Assembly (NCBI GenBank): GCA_002778195.1
Contig: PCDI01000005.1
Coordinates: forward strand, 1,595,427 to 1,659,426
Origin: Raffaelea ambrosiae
Taxonomy: Eukaryota; Ascomycota; Sordariomycetes; Ophiostomatales; Ophiostomataceae
DNA: 64,000 nt
Direction: 5' to 3'
How positions within the stretch are numbered: position 1 is the stretch's first letter; every line of letters begins with the position of its first letter. The notes beneath the pieces were generated by a model. It worked only from the letters and a program-made list of their open reading frames with translations. It searched no databases and was not told the origin of the DNA. This document shows, in pieces, positions 46,456-58,464 of this stretch. The translations under genes were made by a program, and so were the position numbers.

Positions 46456-46920
46456 AGCCCGGCCGCCACCCCTGCCCGTCCCTGGCGAACAGACCTTTTC
46501 GACCGTTAGAAGGGGGCCGTCAAATGGCATGCAACTACTTCTCCTGCCTTGTACTCGGCTTGCTTCTGTACGTCTGCGCCCAACAAACACTCGTATGTGG
46601 AAGAAGTAATAGCGCCAGGTACGTCCAGGTGACATCCTCCTTGTACAGACAAGCATCCGCCAATTTTGTCAGGGTCTCCCTTCCATACTACTCGTAATAC
46701 TATGTGCTCACATTCTGCGGAGTGCCCTGGCAGAGTATGTGTGCGTGTGTGTGCGTGTGTGTGGTGCCCGGGGGTGTGCTGGTGTGAAAGGTGTGCCTGG
46801 GCTCGTGCCTGAGTGGTCCAATCTGGCGGCCGATTAAGCGCGTTGCCTTGGGGGGGCCCTACGAGCCAGTCACGGCGAGGCTGATGGCCGCACAGGCAGG
46901 GGGGTGGGCTGCTGTCTGGT

Positions 46921-46970
46921 TGGCTGGCCCTGGCTGGCCCTGGCTGGCCCTGGCTGGCCCTGGCTGGCCC
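46921..46970. repeat. 10-bp tandem repeat TGGCTGGCCC, 5 exact copies
   Basis: Five perfect decamers, each containing the 8-bp word TGGCTGGC that can pair with neighbouring GCCAGCCA on the other strand. Confidence 0.96.
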
Positions 46971-47544
46971 TTCTCGCTGCTCCCTTGCGCCTTCTCTTCT
47001 TGCGTCTTGCATCGACCCACTTGGCGGTTGCATCCCATTGCGTTTCCCCGGTCTGGTCTAGAAGGACAAGGCGAATTCAAGGTGAGCAACGACGAGTACA
47101 CACGCTTTGCCTCCCCCCCCCCGCGCAGCTAATAGTACCTACATACAAAGTAGTACACACGCACTCCCTCGCATCGGACTGCCTCCTGGCTGTTGTTGGC
47201 TTCTGCTCTTGTCGCTTTGCCTTGTCCTGGCCAATCCTTTGCATCTACACTTCTCCACCATCTATGCAGTCTGAGCTTGCAGAACGGCCCAGTACTTCCT
47301 CATATCTGCCACGGACTCGTATCTACATAGCAACTAGCGTAGCTCTCTTGCCTTCCCTCAACGTTCATCTCCGCTTCCGTCCCCTTTTTGAGCCTAGCAT
47401 CCTTTTGTTGAGAACGCCACGGAGGCCCGGAGCCGAAAGCAAGGCACACACGCCGAGGACAAACCCGACCAAGCGCAAGAAGAGACCAGAAACGGGCAGA
47501 GCAGACCAGCAGGAACCAGACACAGAGGCACTGGACCGAGCTGC

Positions 47545-47656
47545 GTCTCCTCTGTCTCCTCTGTCTCCTCTGTCTCCTCTGTCTCCTCTGTCTCCTCTGT
47601 CTCCTCTGTCTCCTCTGTCGCCTTTTGTCGCCTCTTGTCGCCTCTTGTCGCCTCTG
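47545..47656. repeat. Two fused arrays: 9-bp GTCTCCTCT x8 and 10-bp GTCGCCTCTT x4
   Basis: Eight exact 9-mers occupy 47545-47616. They pass directly into four 10-mer relatives (GTCGCCTTTT, GTCGCCTCTT twice, and a final shorter copy). Confidence 0.95.
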
Positions 47657-48037
47657 TCTATTGTCCGAGGTCTGCGTGTATGCGGGTCTCACCTCTCCCT
47701 TGCCGAGCGTCTATTTCCTGCTGCTAGGTGGAGCCCGCTTTAGGAGCCCCATTTTTAAATAATAAATAATAATAAATAATAATAAAAAAAGCCCCCCCCA
47801 TTTCCAGTGCACTCCGAGCCCGTCTTGCCCGGCTTCTTGAGGCCCCATCCTGCACGCACACACAGCCAGCTTACACGGGCTCGTCCATGCAAGACTCGAC
47901 ATTGGAGATGGGCCGGCCTCAACACGCCATTTCTCAGCTCGGTGCATTCAACAAGCAAGACGGAGCACACTGGCTGGGCGGAGAGGGTGTGGCCGACCAG
48001 GCATCGGTTGGCTTGGAACAAACAGACTCGCACTAAC

Positions 48038-48110
48038 ACGCAGGCACACACGCAGGCACACGCAGGCACACGCAGGCACGCAGGCACGCAGGCACGCAGA
48101 CACACACGCG
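48038..48110. repeat. (GCAGGCACAC)n / (GCAGGCAC)n microsatellite
   Basis: Repeated GCAGGCACAC decamers shorten to GCAGGCAC octamers and then run into ACACACGCGC. Confidence 0.9.
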
Positions 48111-48945
48111 CACCCACACGCGCAGAACAGCCCTCCAGGCACATTTGCATGCTCATGGGCATGCTCATGGAGCATCTTCCCGCCCATCTCTCCCTCTCGT
48201 CCCTCCCATCCCCCTGTCCTTGTCCAAGCCAGGACCAGGACCGACAGCCACGACGTGCAGGCAATGCCAAACCCCCAACATTTTTTTTTAATCATGGCCC
48301 CCGCCGTGTGACCGCAGTCTGTCACGTATTACAGCCATGGCTGTACCGGCTCGAGCCGTTCTCGACTGTGGTCACAGCCAAGGGTGTGGACGGCTGCAGT
48401 TGCCATTCCGTCGTTTTTGATTTTGATTTTGATTTCGTTTTCGTGTGCCACCATGCCTGTCTCGTCCCAACAGCATATGATACCAACAAGCTCACAACAC
48501 ATCCTGCATGCCATCTGCCCTTCTCGCACATACACAGAGCCGGCAAAAGGCCCCAGGCCTCTGCCGATGCAGTCTCGAGGAAATCCCGCAGTCCACGACC
48601 GGGACAAGCTCCCTTTCTGTCAGATATCTCTTTAGTGCGCTTGTGTCGGCATCGTGTGTGGGTGTGGGCTCTTCTCTCTCAAGGCTGCCAGGTTGAAGCT
48701 ACTCGTAGATTCCTCCGTAGAGCCTCCGAACCGAGCACCGTTATCCTCTTTCTGTCCCTGGCCCCCTCCCTCCTCCCCTTTGCTCTCCACTCTCGTCTGA
48801 AACCCCCCCCCCGTCTGCTGTCCCACCCACCTCCCCCCCTCCTTCTGACTCTTCCTTCTTCGCCAAATGATCGCCGCTAGACGCGCTCAACTCTGACGTC
48901 CTTCTGCCCCCCCCATCTGCTCTGCAACTTACTGCAAAGGGCAAG

Positions 48946-48985
48946 TCGCTTGTCAATCGAAGCGTTCGCTTGTCAATCGAAGCGT
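48946..48985. repeat. 20-bp direct duplication of a small hairpin
   Basis: TCGCTTGTCAATCGAAGCGT occurs twice head-to-tail (48946-48965 and 48966-48985). Each copy has inverted arms CGCTT and AAGCG around an 8-nt loop. Confidence 0.95.
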
Positions 48986-50849
48986 AGGATCCTTTGTAAG
49001 ATACCTTTGCCTTCCTCGCTCACTCCCCCGGGCACCTTACTGCAAACCTCCTGCTAGGGCCGGTCTTGTTACCTGTCCGCGCCTCAAAGCAAGACAAGAA
49101 CCCTGCCGACAGAGCAATTATCAACAAAAGTGAGACATCCCTTCCTCCACTAACAGCAATGGCAGCAGTAAGGTTCCGTCCAAGAGAAACCCACACACAC
49201 CATCAGAGATGCAAATGCAGATGGCCTGCATGGGCATAGCACGGAAAATGTAGCATGGGGGGACCCGTTCAGCTGCAGGATGCAAGTGAGCAGGACAAGC
49301 AAGGGTAGGGAAGAGAAAGAGGAGGAACAAGCACTAACAAGCCAATGGAATACTAGTCCGACGCTGAAAAAAGCAAAATTTCAAAAAAGCGAGAGAGAAA
49401 TCGGAAATATGAAGAAAAAATGAGCAAAAGAGCAAAAACGGCATAGTGAACCAGGGCAACAAACACTACAGAATCAGCGAAAACAGCAGAGAAGAGAGAG
49501 TAAAAAAAAAAAAAAAAAAAAGAAACTGAAGAATAGAACAGAAAAGCAAAGCAAGCAAGTTCTTTCCGAGCAAAATGTTGAAAACAAAATCTCACAAAAA
49601 AAAAGACGGTGTGCAGGCGCACAGCTCGGCTCGCCAGTCCCCGAACCTTTGATGTCCTGCATCATGGCCCTTGGCCGTCCTGCACCAACGGCCACTCTGC
49701 CCGGTCTTGCGGGCATATTCCCTTGTCTGATGCCGGCTCTCGTTTCCCCCCTCCCCCCCCCAATCACACCCCCATGCCCATCCCGTCATCCATCCATGTC
49801 TCTTCTCGTCTGGCCATGTCGTGTCTAAGCCAGGTAGATGTGCGTGCACGCCCTCCTCTGCCTGCACCTCCGCCTGCACCCCATCCGGCACTCTCTGCCA
49901 CACACACACACGCACACACACGCTCTGGCCCACGCTCTGGCACAAATATCTGCCGTCCCTGTTCAAAGTCCCTGGCCTTCCAGACAACCATCACGGACCA
50001 CCTGGTGCGGATCCTGTATACGAACGAGCAACTAGACGGCCAGAAAATAAAATCCTAGCGCACTTTGCGGCCTCTTCTCGTGGACGCCTGCCGAATGAGG
50101 CAACAGCGAACGTGGACTGCACCTGCCCGGAATCAAAATAAATACCACGCCCATCGTACCTTCCTTGCCAGACAGACTGCACCTTACTGCCTCGTTGTGT
50201 CCTGTGTCCTGTGTCCTGTGTCTGGTTGTGTGGGCTGTGGTCTTTGTGGTCTTTGTGGTCTTTGCTGTCTGGGCCTGTGCTGCCTGCTGCCTCTGCTCCA
50301 TCTTGGACGCTCCTTCCCTTTTCTTCCGTCATCTTTTTTGAAAGAAAGAAAAACTGGTTCTTTTTTTCAAGTTGGCTTCCTTTCTCGTCTCTTTCTCGTT
50401 TCTTTCTCGCCTCTTTTCTCGTCATCTCGTCTGCCTTGACATCGCCCCAGCCTTGCCCCTTCACCACCATCAGCGTCATCCTCACCACATGTCCTTGTCT
50501 CTGTCTTGCCTGTCGTTGGTTCTTGGTATGATTTTTGAGACGGCTCCTGGCCCCCCTTACACGCCTTGTGACCCAACAACCACTTGACCGAGGTCACGAG
50601 CCCCCCAACCTTATTCCATCCTATTCGTTTGACCACCACACTTGTTTTGTGTCATCAGTTTTATCATTCAAAAAAAAAGGTCTCATCTTTCACACAGATC
50701 TCGACACTCGTCCTTCTGATCTCCACCCCCCCCTTTTTTTCCTTTTTTTGTGCATCCCCATTCCCCCCCCCTCCTCTTGTCACAGCCAACTCTATGACGA
50801 GACAGATCTCGCCTTGTTGCCAGCCTCGTTGCTGGTCTTCTTGCCAAAC

Positions 50850-53800
50850 ATGGCCTTTCTAGGAGACCACATCGACCACATCAACTATGATGATGACGAC
50901 GACGGCAACGGCGGCAGCGGCAGCGGCAGCGGTAACAACGCTTCCCTGGCTGTGGCGGCATTCCGAGAATTGCTGAGCTTTGATGACAACCAAGTCCTCG
51001 ACGGCACATTCATGCCCCAGGCCCCTGGCTCCAGCCTGTCCTTGCAGGCTGCGCCGCTGACGTTCCCCTCCTCACAAATCCAACCAGATCTGTACGCAGG
51101 GAGCCTCATGCAGCATCTTTCGCAACCGCCCCATCAGGGATTACCGCATGGGCACTACCACCATGTGGGTGGTCTGGGCCAGCAGGGCCTGCAGCAGGGC
51201 CTCCTTGGCCAGCAGAACCAGCTGTTGCTGCTAGGTCAGCAGAACCAACAGCAAGCCCAGCTAAGCCAACACCAGCACCCCCAACGCCCCCAGGAGTCGT
51301 ACTACTTCCCGAACCAACCGACCACCCGACAGCGCCCGCTGGAGCGCCGGTCGGAGATCGCACCCCCGCCTGTGATTTCGTCCCATCCCGACCAGCAGCA
51401 GCTTCCCTCCCACAGACTGCTCAGCATCCGCAATCTGCACCAGTCGAGCTCCCAACCAGCCTCGCACAATGGCTCGCTGCCGTACCAGGCGTGGCTGCAG
51501 TCGCATGAGGCCGAGCAGCATCGCCAATGGCAAGGCTTGCAACAGCGCTCCCAGGAGCAGCATCGACCGCTCCAAGCACCGCAACCTGCCCAAGCACAGC
51601 ACCGACCACCACAAGTGGCCCAGACACAACACAACGACACCACCACCTCGCATCCATCCCTGGTCTTTGCCCAGCCTCTGTTCCCCGGGCTTTCAGATTC
51701 AAACGAATCAGGACCGAGGCCGTCAACGGCTGCACCCTCATCACCAACCTCCCCAGACGTTGACTCCCCTCCACAAAGCAGCAGCAATTACCCTGGAGGC
51801 TTCTATCTGCCATTCCTCACCCCAGTCACACTGCGACCGAGAAGATCGGCGCGGACCAGAAATTGGCCTTTGCCGCCAACATCGACCACTGGTCAAGCTC
51901 CACAAGCAGTTGGCGAAAGGGGGCCAAGCAGCCAAGCTCCTCGATCCATAAATGCGCCACAGGCAGGTTGCCCTTCTCAACCTGGTAGATTCAGGAATAA
52001 AAAAAAAAATAGACTAACACTGTTGGTGTAATTCAGGAGCAGCCCAGCTTTGATCCGAGAGCATATGATAACGCAATTCCATGGAATCTACCAAGCCAAT
52101 CTTCTGCTGCACCAGTCTGGCCCCACGGCCAGTCCACAGACACCTCCGATGCCCAAGCGGGACCCCAGCCCGGAGATTTCGAATATGACATGTTCGTCAA
52201 CTACACAGGCCCTCGGACGGCCCTGGACAACCCAGCCACGGACAACAGCAATGCTGGCGATAGCGATACATATGATACCACCTCATCTGTGGAGGCAGAC
52301 GAGGTTCGGCCAGATGAGGGAGGCGACGCTGGCGTGCTGCGTGGAAGCGCGTTCCCTTATAGCCCTGCCGTGCCCGTCGTGTCGCTGCTCCAGCAAGCGC
52401 CGTTTGCCAATTGTGTGCAACAGCTTCTTTCTGAAGCCGGCATCGACGAAAGGGTCAACTTGGCAGAACCCGTTCCCGCCGATGCAGCAGACGAAGGTGA
52501 GCCGGCTTGGCAACGGGCGTACCTGCAAATTGACGGCCGCCGCTATTCCACAGCGGAAAGCATACTTCCAGAGACTCACCGCACACGGCACCTGGAGTCA
52601 CTGATATCACCGCCGTCTTTCATGCGCATCCGCTGGCATCAACCACCCGATACCTGTCATCTGAACGAGTACGCTCAAGCATTCCGGGATCACATCCAGG
52701 CTGTGTGTCCCATCATCCCTCCGCAGCGCCTTTGTAACATAGTTGCAACATTTCTGGGGCGCCATGAGCCACCGATCCTTGCAGAAAACGCGCCATGGAC
52801 AGAATACCAGGTCCAGCTCCAGATTGAATGTGTTGTCGAGATGCTTGTCTTTGCCCTGGGAAGTGTCTGCCGGGCGAAGCTGACCGGGTCCTCAACCGAA
52901 AACGAGCCAGGCCCAGAGCTATACGCCCGTGCAAAAGGCATGCTGCAGGTCATTGTCGACCGCAAGGGGTTGATCAGGCGGGATAGCATAAGGCAGCACG
53001 AAGCGGAAGAGACGCAGCCAGGAGATGACAGCATGGCTAGAGACGGCAGCAGTACCGGCGACGACGGCGATGAAGATGGAGAGGAGGATAGCGACGAAGG
53101 AGACGATAGTGGCAGCAATGAAACGGAGCGGCACCGTCCGGATTCTCGGGATTCTCGGGACTCTCAGGGGACGGCAGTCGGAATAGCTTCACAGCCAGCG
53201 CCAACACCAGCGGTGGACCTCGTCCGAGCCCACCTGCTGGCCGCTCTGTTCTGTGGGCAGCTGGCATGGACCAAAGACGCAGCCAGTCATGTGCAGGACG
53301 CAAGCCGTGTACTTCTGTTCCTCATCTGCACTCCAGGTGGAATCGGAGGTGCAAACGGGCCAGGTAGACAGGGGCTGTCTTTGGTCGAGTACAGCCGGCA
53401 CCGACAGGTGCTGACAGACGAGGAAAGCGAGGTGGTCAGGCTCTACTGGATCTGTGTGCTGCTGGAATTGTAAGTATCTCTCGGGCGCATATTGGCGCAT
53501 ATTGAACCGTCCACTTGCCATTTGGCATTGCGGGGACGGAAACGAACACGAGATTTGCTGACGAGACGCCTTGCTTTGCTCGTGTAGCGAAATCAATGGC
53601 GAGGCAGGGTTCTCGCCTTCTGATGGGGGCTTTTCGCCATCCGAGCTGCTTCGCCATCTGCCGGAAATGCCTGATCCCGGTGCTGTGCCAGAGAATGGGG
53701 GCAGCCAACGAGCACAAGATGAAGGCGACACGACAATGAGCGACGACGACGATGATGGTGATGATGATGATGATGACGGTCAGACCAGTAGCAGAGCCGC

Positions 53801-55115
53801 AGAGGAGCTCAACATACAGAAAAACATTGAGGGCCAGGTCTGCCTCCGCAGGCATCTGAATGCGATTTACCAAGAGCTGTACCGTGCAGGCGACGCCTCA
53901 GTCCGGGCAGCCACGACAAGTCCGGCCTTGGCAGGGCTGGAACGCCAGTTCGAGGACGTGTCGCTGTCGAAACCAGGATTGGTTGTCAACATCCTCACAG
54001 CGAGAGCGCGGACCCGGTACTGGGAGGGCAAGTCGTATGGGGTGCTTCCTCGCCTGCTGGATGCCGATCTCCGCATGGATGCGGCAGCCATGAACGACGT
54101 TGTCTGCAGTCTTGTCGAGGTGATTCGCGCCTACCATGGCGCTGCTCGCAAGCCTCTCATCCTACCCAATGCCTTTGGGGCGGCCATGCTGTATGTTATG
54201 TTTGCCTTTGTGGCTTGTTTTGCTCGGCTGCATTTTGGGGGTGTTGTTTGCAGGCTCGGCTTGGCTTCTCCCCTATGTGTCCCAGCCTCCCCCCTGCTGC
54301 TGCTGCTGCTGCTGCTTTGCTGGCCTTGAGCTAACCCCAATAGACAATGCCGGTACCTTCTGCTGCTGTTTGCGGCAACTCGCACGCTGCCTGTCGTCGA
54401 CTCCCTTGTGGGCGACGACCTGCTTCGCCAGCTTATCGTAGGAACAACGTCGACTTTGCGCGGTATGGCTGGGCCGTCTGGTGTGCTGTCAGGTGCGCGG
54501 CGTGTGCTCGATGCCATGCTGGCCCATCTGAAAATGGGGACCGCGGGTGTGGGTGCCCCAACAGCTGCTCCCGAGGCGGCTGCTCCCGCTCCTGTTGCCG
54601 CCGCCACTGTTTCAAGACCATCACCGGCCACAGGACTGTCGCTGTTCTGCCCGTCCTTTTCCTCGACAGCCCCAGCAGCAGTCGCGGCAGAGGAACTGGC
54701 CAGTGGCATGGCCACGGCCACGACTGCATCATCGTTTCTCTCGTTCCCAACTCCCGATACGCCGTATTCGTACAGCGTCTCGTGCACCACGTCTCCGCTG
54801 CCCCAAGCAGGTCTATCTGCCGAGTCGCCGTATTCGTCCCCAGATTCGGTCTCTGCACCGTTCTGCGCGTCGCCTCTATCAGCCTTGTTTGCGACTGCGC
54901 CAACGCCGTTCCCTTTTGATACCTCGTCCGGCAGTGTATCCCCGTTGCCGGCATCGATGTCATCGATGACTGTTGGCTCGGTTTCTGTAAGTTCAGTTCC
55001 TGTTGCTGGCCCAGTTCTCGAGCCCGCATTGCAACCACCAGCACCGGAACCCCTGGGCGCGTCCCCTGTCCGGCAGTTTGCCATACAGATGGGACTGGCT
55101 GCCAGAGCCGCGTGA
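50850..55115 (+). CDS. Fungal transcription factor-like regulator (Q-rich N-terminus, middle homology region); first junction uncertain
   Basis: Well-supported exons are 52037-53469, 53588-54190 and 54344-55115, with introns GTAAGT...GTGTAG and GTATGT...GAGCTAACCCCAATAG. The spliced protein has LVRAHLLAALFCGQLAWTKDAASHVQDASRVLLFL then EVVRLYWICVLLELFEINGEAGF. These are the pattern of the fungal-specific transcription factor region that normally follows a Zn2Cys6 cluster. Two acidic tracts (GDEDGEEDSDEGDDSG; DDDDDGDDDDDDGQ) and an Ala/Pro-rich tail complete it. Upstream, a frame from ATG 50850 encodes a Gln/His/Pro-rich segment. An intron 51985-52036 (GTAGAT, ACTAAC branch, TTCAG) is very likely, but it joins exon 52037 to the frame reading MRHRQVALLNL (51952-51984), not to the Q-rich frame. 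A further intron between about 51,760 and 51,966, or two separate genes, is therefore needed. No Cys6 zinc cluster is visible. Function and target genes are unknown. Confidence 0.7.
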
Positions 55116-58100
55116 GGCGAAATTGCCCGCAATATCCAACACCCACATTTCTTCTTGGGGTGATGTTACGATCTGCCAAACCTTCAGGCTCTCTTCCTTT
55201 CATCATCTCTTTTTGGTTCTTGGGGGGTTTCTCATTTCTTTTTCTCCCCCCCTCCCTTCTCTTCTCTTCTTTCGCTTCTTTTCTATTTCAACTGGGAGAG
55301 CCATCTCTTCGCATTTGTCCCTCTCTGATTTATATATTTACTTTTTTTTTATTCTGTGGATCTCTCACTGTTTGTTTCCATTCTACTGCAAGACGTGTTG
55401 CACAGCGTAGCACCGGCCGCATTAGAGGCCGGGCTCTGGGTTGAACCACAGCACACGTCTGCATGGCCTTACCGAGACTGTACACAAAGGCATTGTTTGC
55501 TACACATTTATATTTTCTGGTAATCTCTAGTATCTCTCGCGAGACATATCTTGGCAGTTCATCTATTGTGCGGTATCTATTCTTGGACCCCTAAATGTTT
55601 TTTATGGTTCGTCTTTGTCGGGGCCATCTTTGTCGTGCGTCCCCAACACACAACACTCCTACTCGTACATGGAATCATGTCTGTCATCTGTGGAGCAATG
55701 CCGCAGGCGCGTCTCGTCGCTGGCCGCGTTGTCTGGCCTCGCCTTTCCTACGAGTACAGGCTCCGGCGTATTGTATCTGTCAGAAGCTGAACCGACGGCC
55801 AAGACAAAAGAATAGTGCCTCGGCAATTCAGTGCATCGTCTCCAGGTTCGCCGCTTCCGCAAGACAGTTCCGCTGTTATTATTACCACTATTATGGTTTG
55901 TTGGTCCTAACGGCCAGCGCGCCAGAGACAAAGACAGGTGGGCGGACTGACAACCGTGTTTTTCTTTTCTTTTCTTTCAGTGGCCTGGCCCATTTCCCCG
56001 TCTTACCAGCCGTGGACCAGAACCAGCCAATAGGAGACGGGCCAGACCCCCTTGTCTAGCAGCTCTAGCGGTGTTTTGCAACGGAAGTATCTTACGGTGT
56101 ACAAGTAGTGTGGTCGCGTCGGGTCTGCTCGAGGTAACGAGGCGTGGCAAGATGTATCTTGCATGGCAAGATTGCTGGCAAGATACACGACCCGATACAT
56201 CGTCCAATGGAGATCTACGCCCTGAATTAGTTGTCATAGCAACATTGGCAACACGGCACAAAAGAAGAAGCCAGCGGCGCCAACTGGAAATGAAGCAGCC
56301 AATTTGCGGGCAGTGATCCTTGGCAGAGTGGGAACGCGACAACGGGCGGGGGAGATTGGCAGGAGGCGGACAATAATAATCACAACAAGCGCAGGCGACG
56401 GTGATGGAGCAGCGAGCGCCACAGAACGAAGGGGGAACAAAGAGTGTGGTGAACAGTGAACAGTGAACAGTCGATTTTTCGATTTGGTTGATTTGGCTGA
56501 TTTCTGGGTCCAGATCCTTCAGCAAACCCGCAAAAAAAGGGAAGGAGGTAAGTCACTTGTACACTGTGCGTACACTGCTCTCAGTAAGACGCAGGCGCCA
56601 TTTTGGGGCAGGTTGGTGTTCTGGTTCTCTCCTTTCTATCCTGCTATGGAGCCCTTTTATGCACAACAACACGTCCCCCGGGCCAATAGGAGCGCTCCAC
56701 GATCCTGCCAGTCGAGAACGGGAGCTGCAGCTAAGACCTGGTTTTCTATCGTATTATCTGGGCAGACGGTGTGAGAGCGTGCCCTGCAGCCTGCAGGAAA
56801 AGGCGATCGCGACGGCGCCGTTTTGCGGGCCATTGGGCAACGCGTGTTCGCTCGATGGCGCGTTTGGGAGGCCGCGAATGCTCTGGGATAGGCCATGACG
56901 AAAGCGTGACGAATGCAGATGGACTTTCTACGAGCAATGTCGACGAGCTCTGGTTATTGCTCAGTGTGAGCCACGGCAACTGAGCAACTGAGGAACTGAA
57001 CCGAGCAAGCTCGCATGGGACTCTTACTAGACTCATTATTGCTGGTCGCGTCTTATACAGTGGATGCAGGTCGTTGATACGGTGCCAATATCCTGCCGCG
57101 TTTCTCAGTTCTTGCCTGTTTTTCGCTGCTACGGTTTTTTTTTTTTTTTTCAGCTCTCCTGGCGCAAGCACGCACCACACACACCACCATACACGCCCTC
57201 CCTCCACCCCGAAAAAACAGCGCGCGCGCCGACAAAGCCGGGATGGGACTAGCCCCAAAATGAAACACGAAGGGGAAGGGGAGGGAGCTACCGCGTATTT
57301 TGCATGGCAGCTATCGGCCGCGGTAGCTTGGGCGACCTCCCAGGGTGCTGGCGAGCCGCAGGCAGCAGCCATCATGCATTCATCACAAACGGTGAGGCCA
57401 GCGTGAAACTGAAGAGGCTGGGACAGACGATGTCGGTTTCCCAGCCATCGGCCAGCTGTGGCAGCATTGGAGGCGAGGCCAAAAAAAGCAGAATTTGGAA
57501 ACTGAAGAGGTTGGCGGAGCTGATTTGGACCTCAGGAGTGGGTCTCCACTAGACCCGGCTTGGGACGGTTGCAATAAACAACAAGAGAAAAAGGAAAAAG
57601 ACCCAGCAACAGCACACCAGGGCCAAACAAAACAAAGGACCACAGAGCAACGAAACTCCCGTGGCTGGGGGGCGTGTGTGCACGAAGGACGAGAAGGAGG
57701 CGAGGAGACGGGGAGGAGCAGCCCAAGCACAAGCCCAAACAGACCGGATCCACCTCGTTCAGAAGGTAAACACAAGCTGGAGACAAGGAGGCGGAGACAG
57801 GCAGGGACGGATGGGCCCCGTCTGACCACTGGGGGGGCGTGTGTGCGAGCGGGAGCCAGAGACGGAGACCGACCGTAGTAGTACGAATCAGCAAGATACA
57901 CCGGCATCTGCACTTTTCCTGGTTGATGCCCATCTTGGGGCCCAGCCAAGCTGCTGCACGGCAACCAGACGGGCTGGGGAGGTGTTTGGGTTTGTTGTTG
58001 TCCTGCAGAGCTAGCAGCTAGTGAGGTGTGTGTGCGTGCGTGCTCTGGCTGGGGGTGGTGTCTGCTGCATGCGAGTCCTGCTGTCTGGCTCGCCTTTGCG

Positions 58101-58464
58101 GTGCTCGTTCGACTCTCGTCACCCTCTTCCACCCCCCGGTCACCCAGTCGGATGGACCTGTTAGCCTCTTTCCTCCTGGACGCCACGCCCGCCCCCCCCA
58201 GGCCCTGCCCCCCTATTTGATCCCAGCCGTCGCCCTTCCCTTTTCCCTCGTTCCTTCTCTCCTCTTCTTCTCTTCTTTCCTTCTTTTTTTTCCCTTCCTC
58301 TTCTCTATCCCACATTCCCAAGTTTTTCCAAAACAATCACCATCCCATCATCCCCCACGCAAGCCTTACCGGCTTCCTCACCCGAGACTCTTTCTCCTAT
58401 TCCTTTGAAGAAAGAGCGCTTGTAGAGGGAAAAAAAAGTCTCGAACTTTTTTTTTCCTTTCCTT
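55116..58464. other. 3.3 kb intergenic region before hex1
   Basis: 3' flank of the transcription factor gene and upstream region of hex1. No gene recognised. Holds a cluster of GGCAAGAT words at 56145-56190 and CT-rich DNA at 58200-58320. A 5' exon of hex1 with the initiating ATG may be hidden here. Confidence 0.55.
56145..56190. repeat. Three TGGCAAGAT words with inverted ATCTTGC
   Basis: TGGCAAGAT occurs at about 56145, 56164 and 56176, and GTATCTTGCAT lies between the first two as their inverse, so small hairpins are possible. Confidence 0.6.

Larger units (their letters stand above)
39470..50849. other. 11.4 kb gene-poor, repeat-rich tract
   Basis: No frame here has a recognisable domain; the longest open frames coincide with purine-rich or (GT)n stretches and are low-complexity artefacts. 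The tract holds at least nine distinct tandem repeats (listed separately), many G-, A- and T-runs, and an unresolved base at 45805. The last part, from about 50,600 to 50,849, is CT-rich and likely leads into the next gene. Confidence 0.65.

Noticed and set aside
46800..46880. tRNA-like CCTGAGTGGTCCAATCTGGCGG
   Set aside because: It resembles a Leu/Ser D arm, but no T arm or acceptor stem can be formed downstream.
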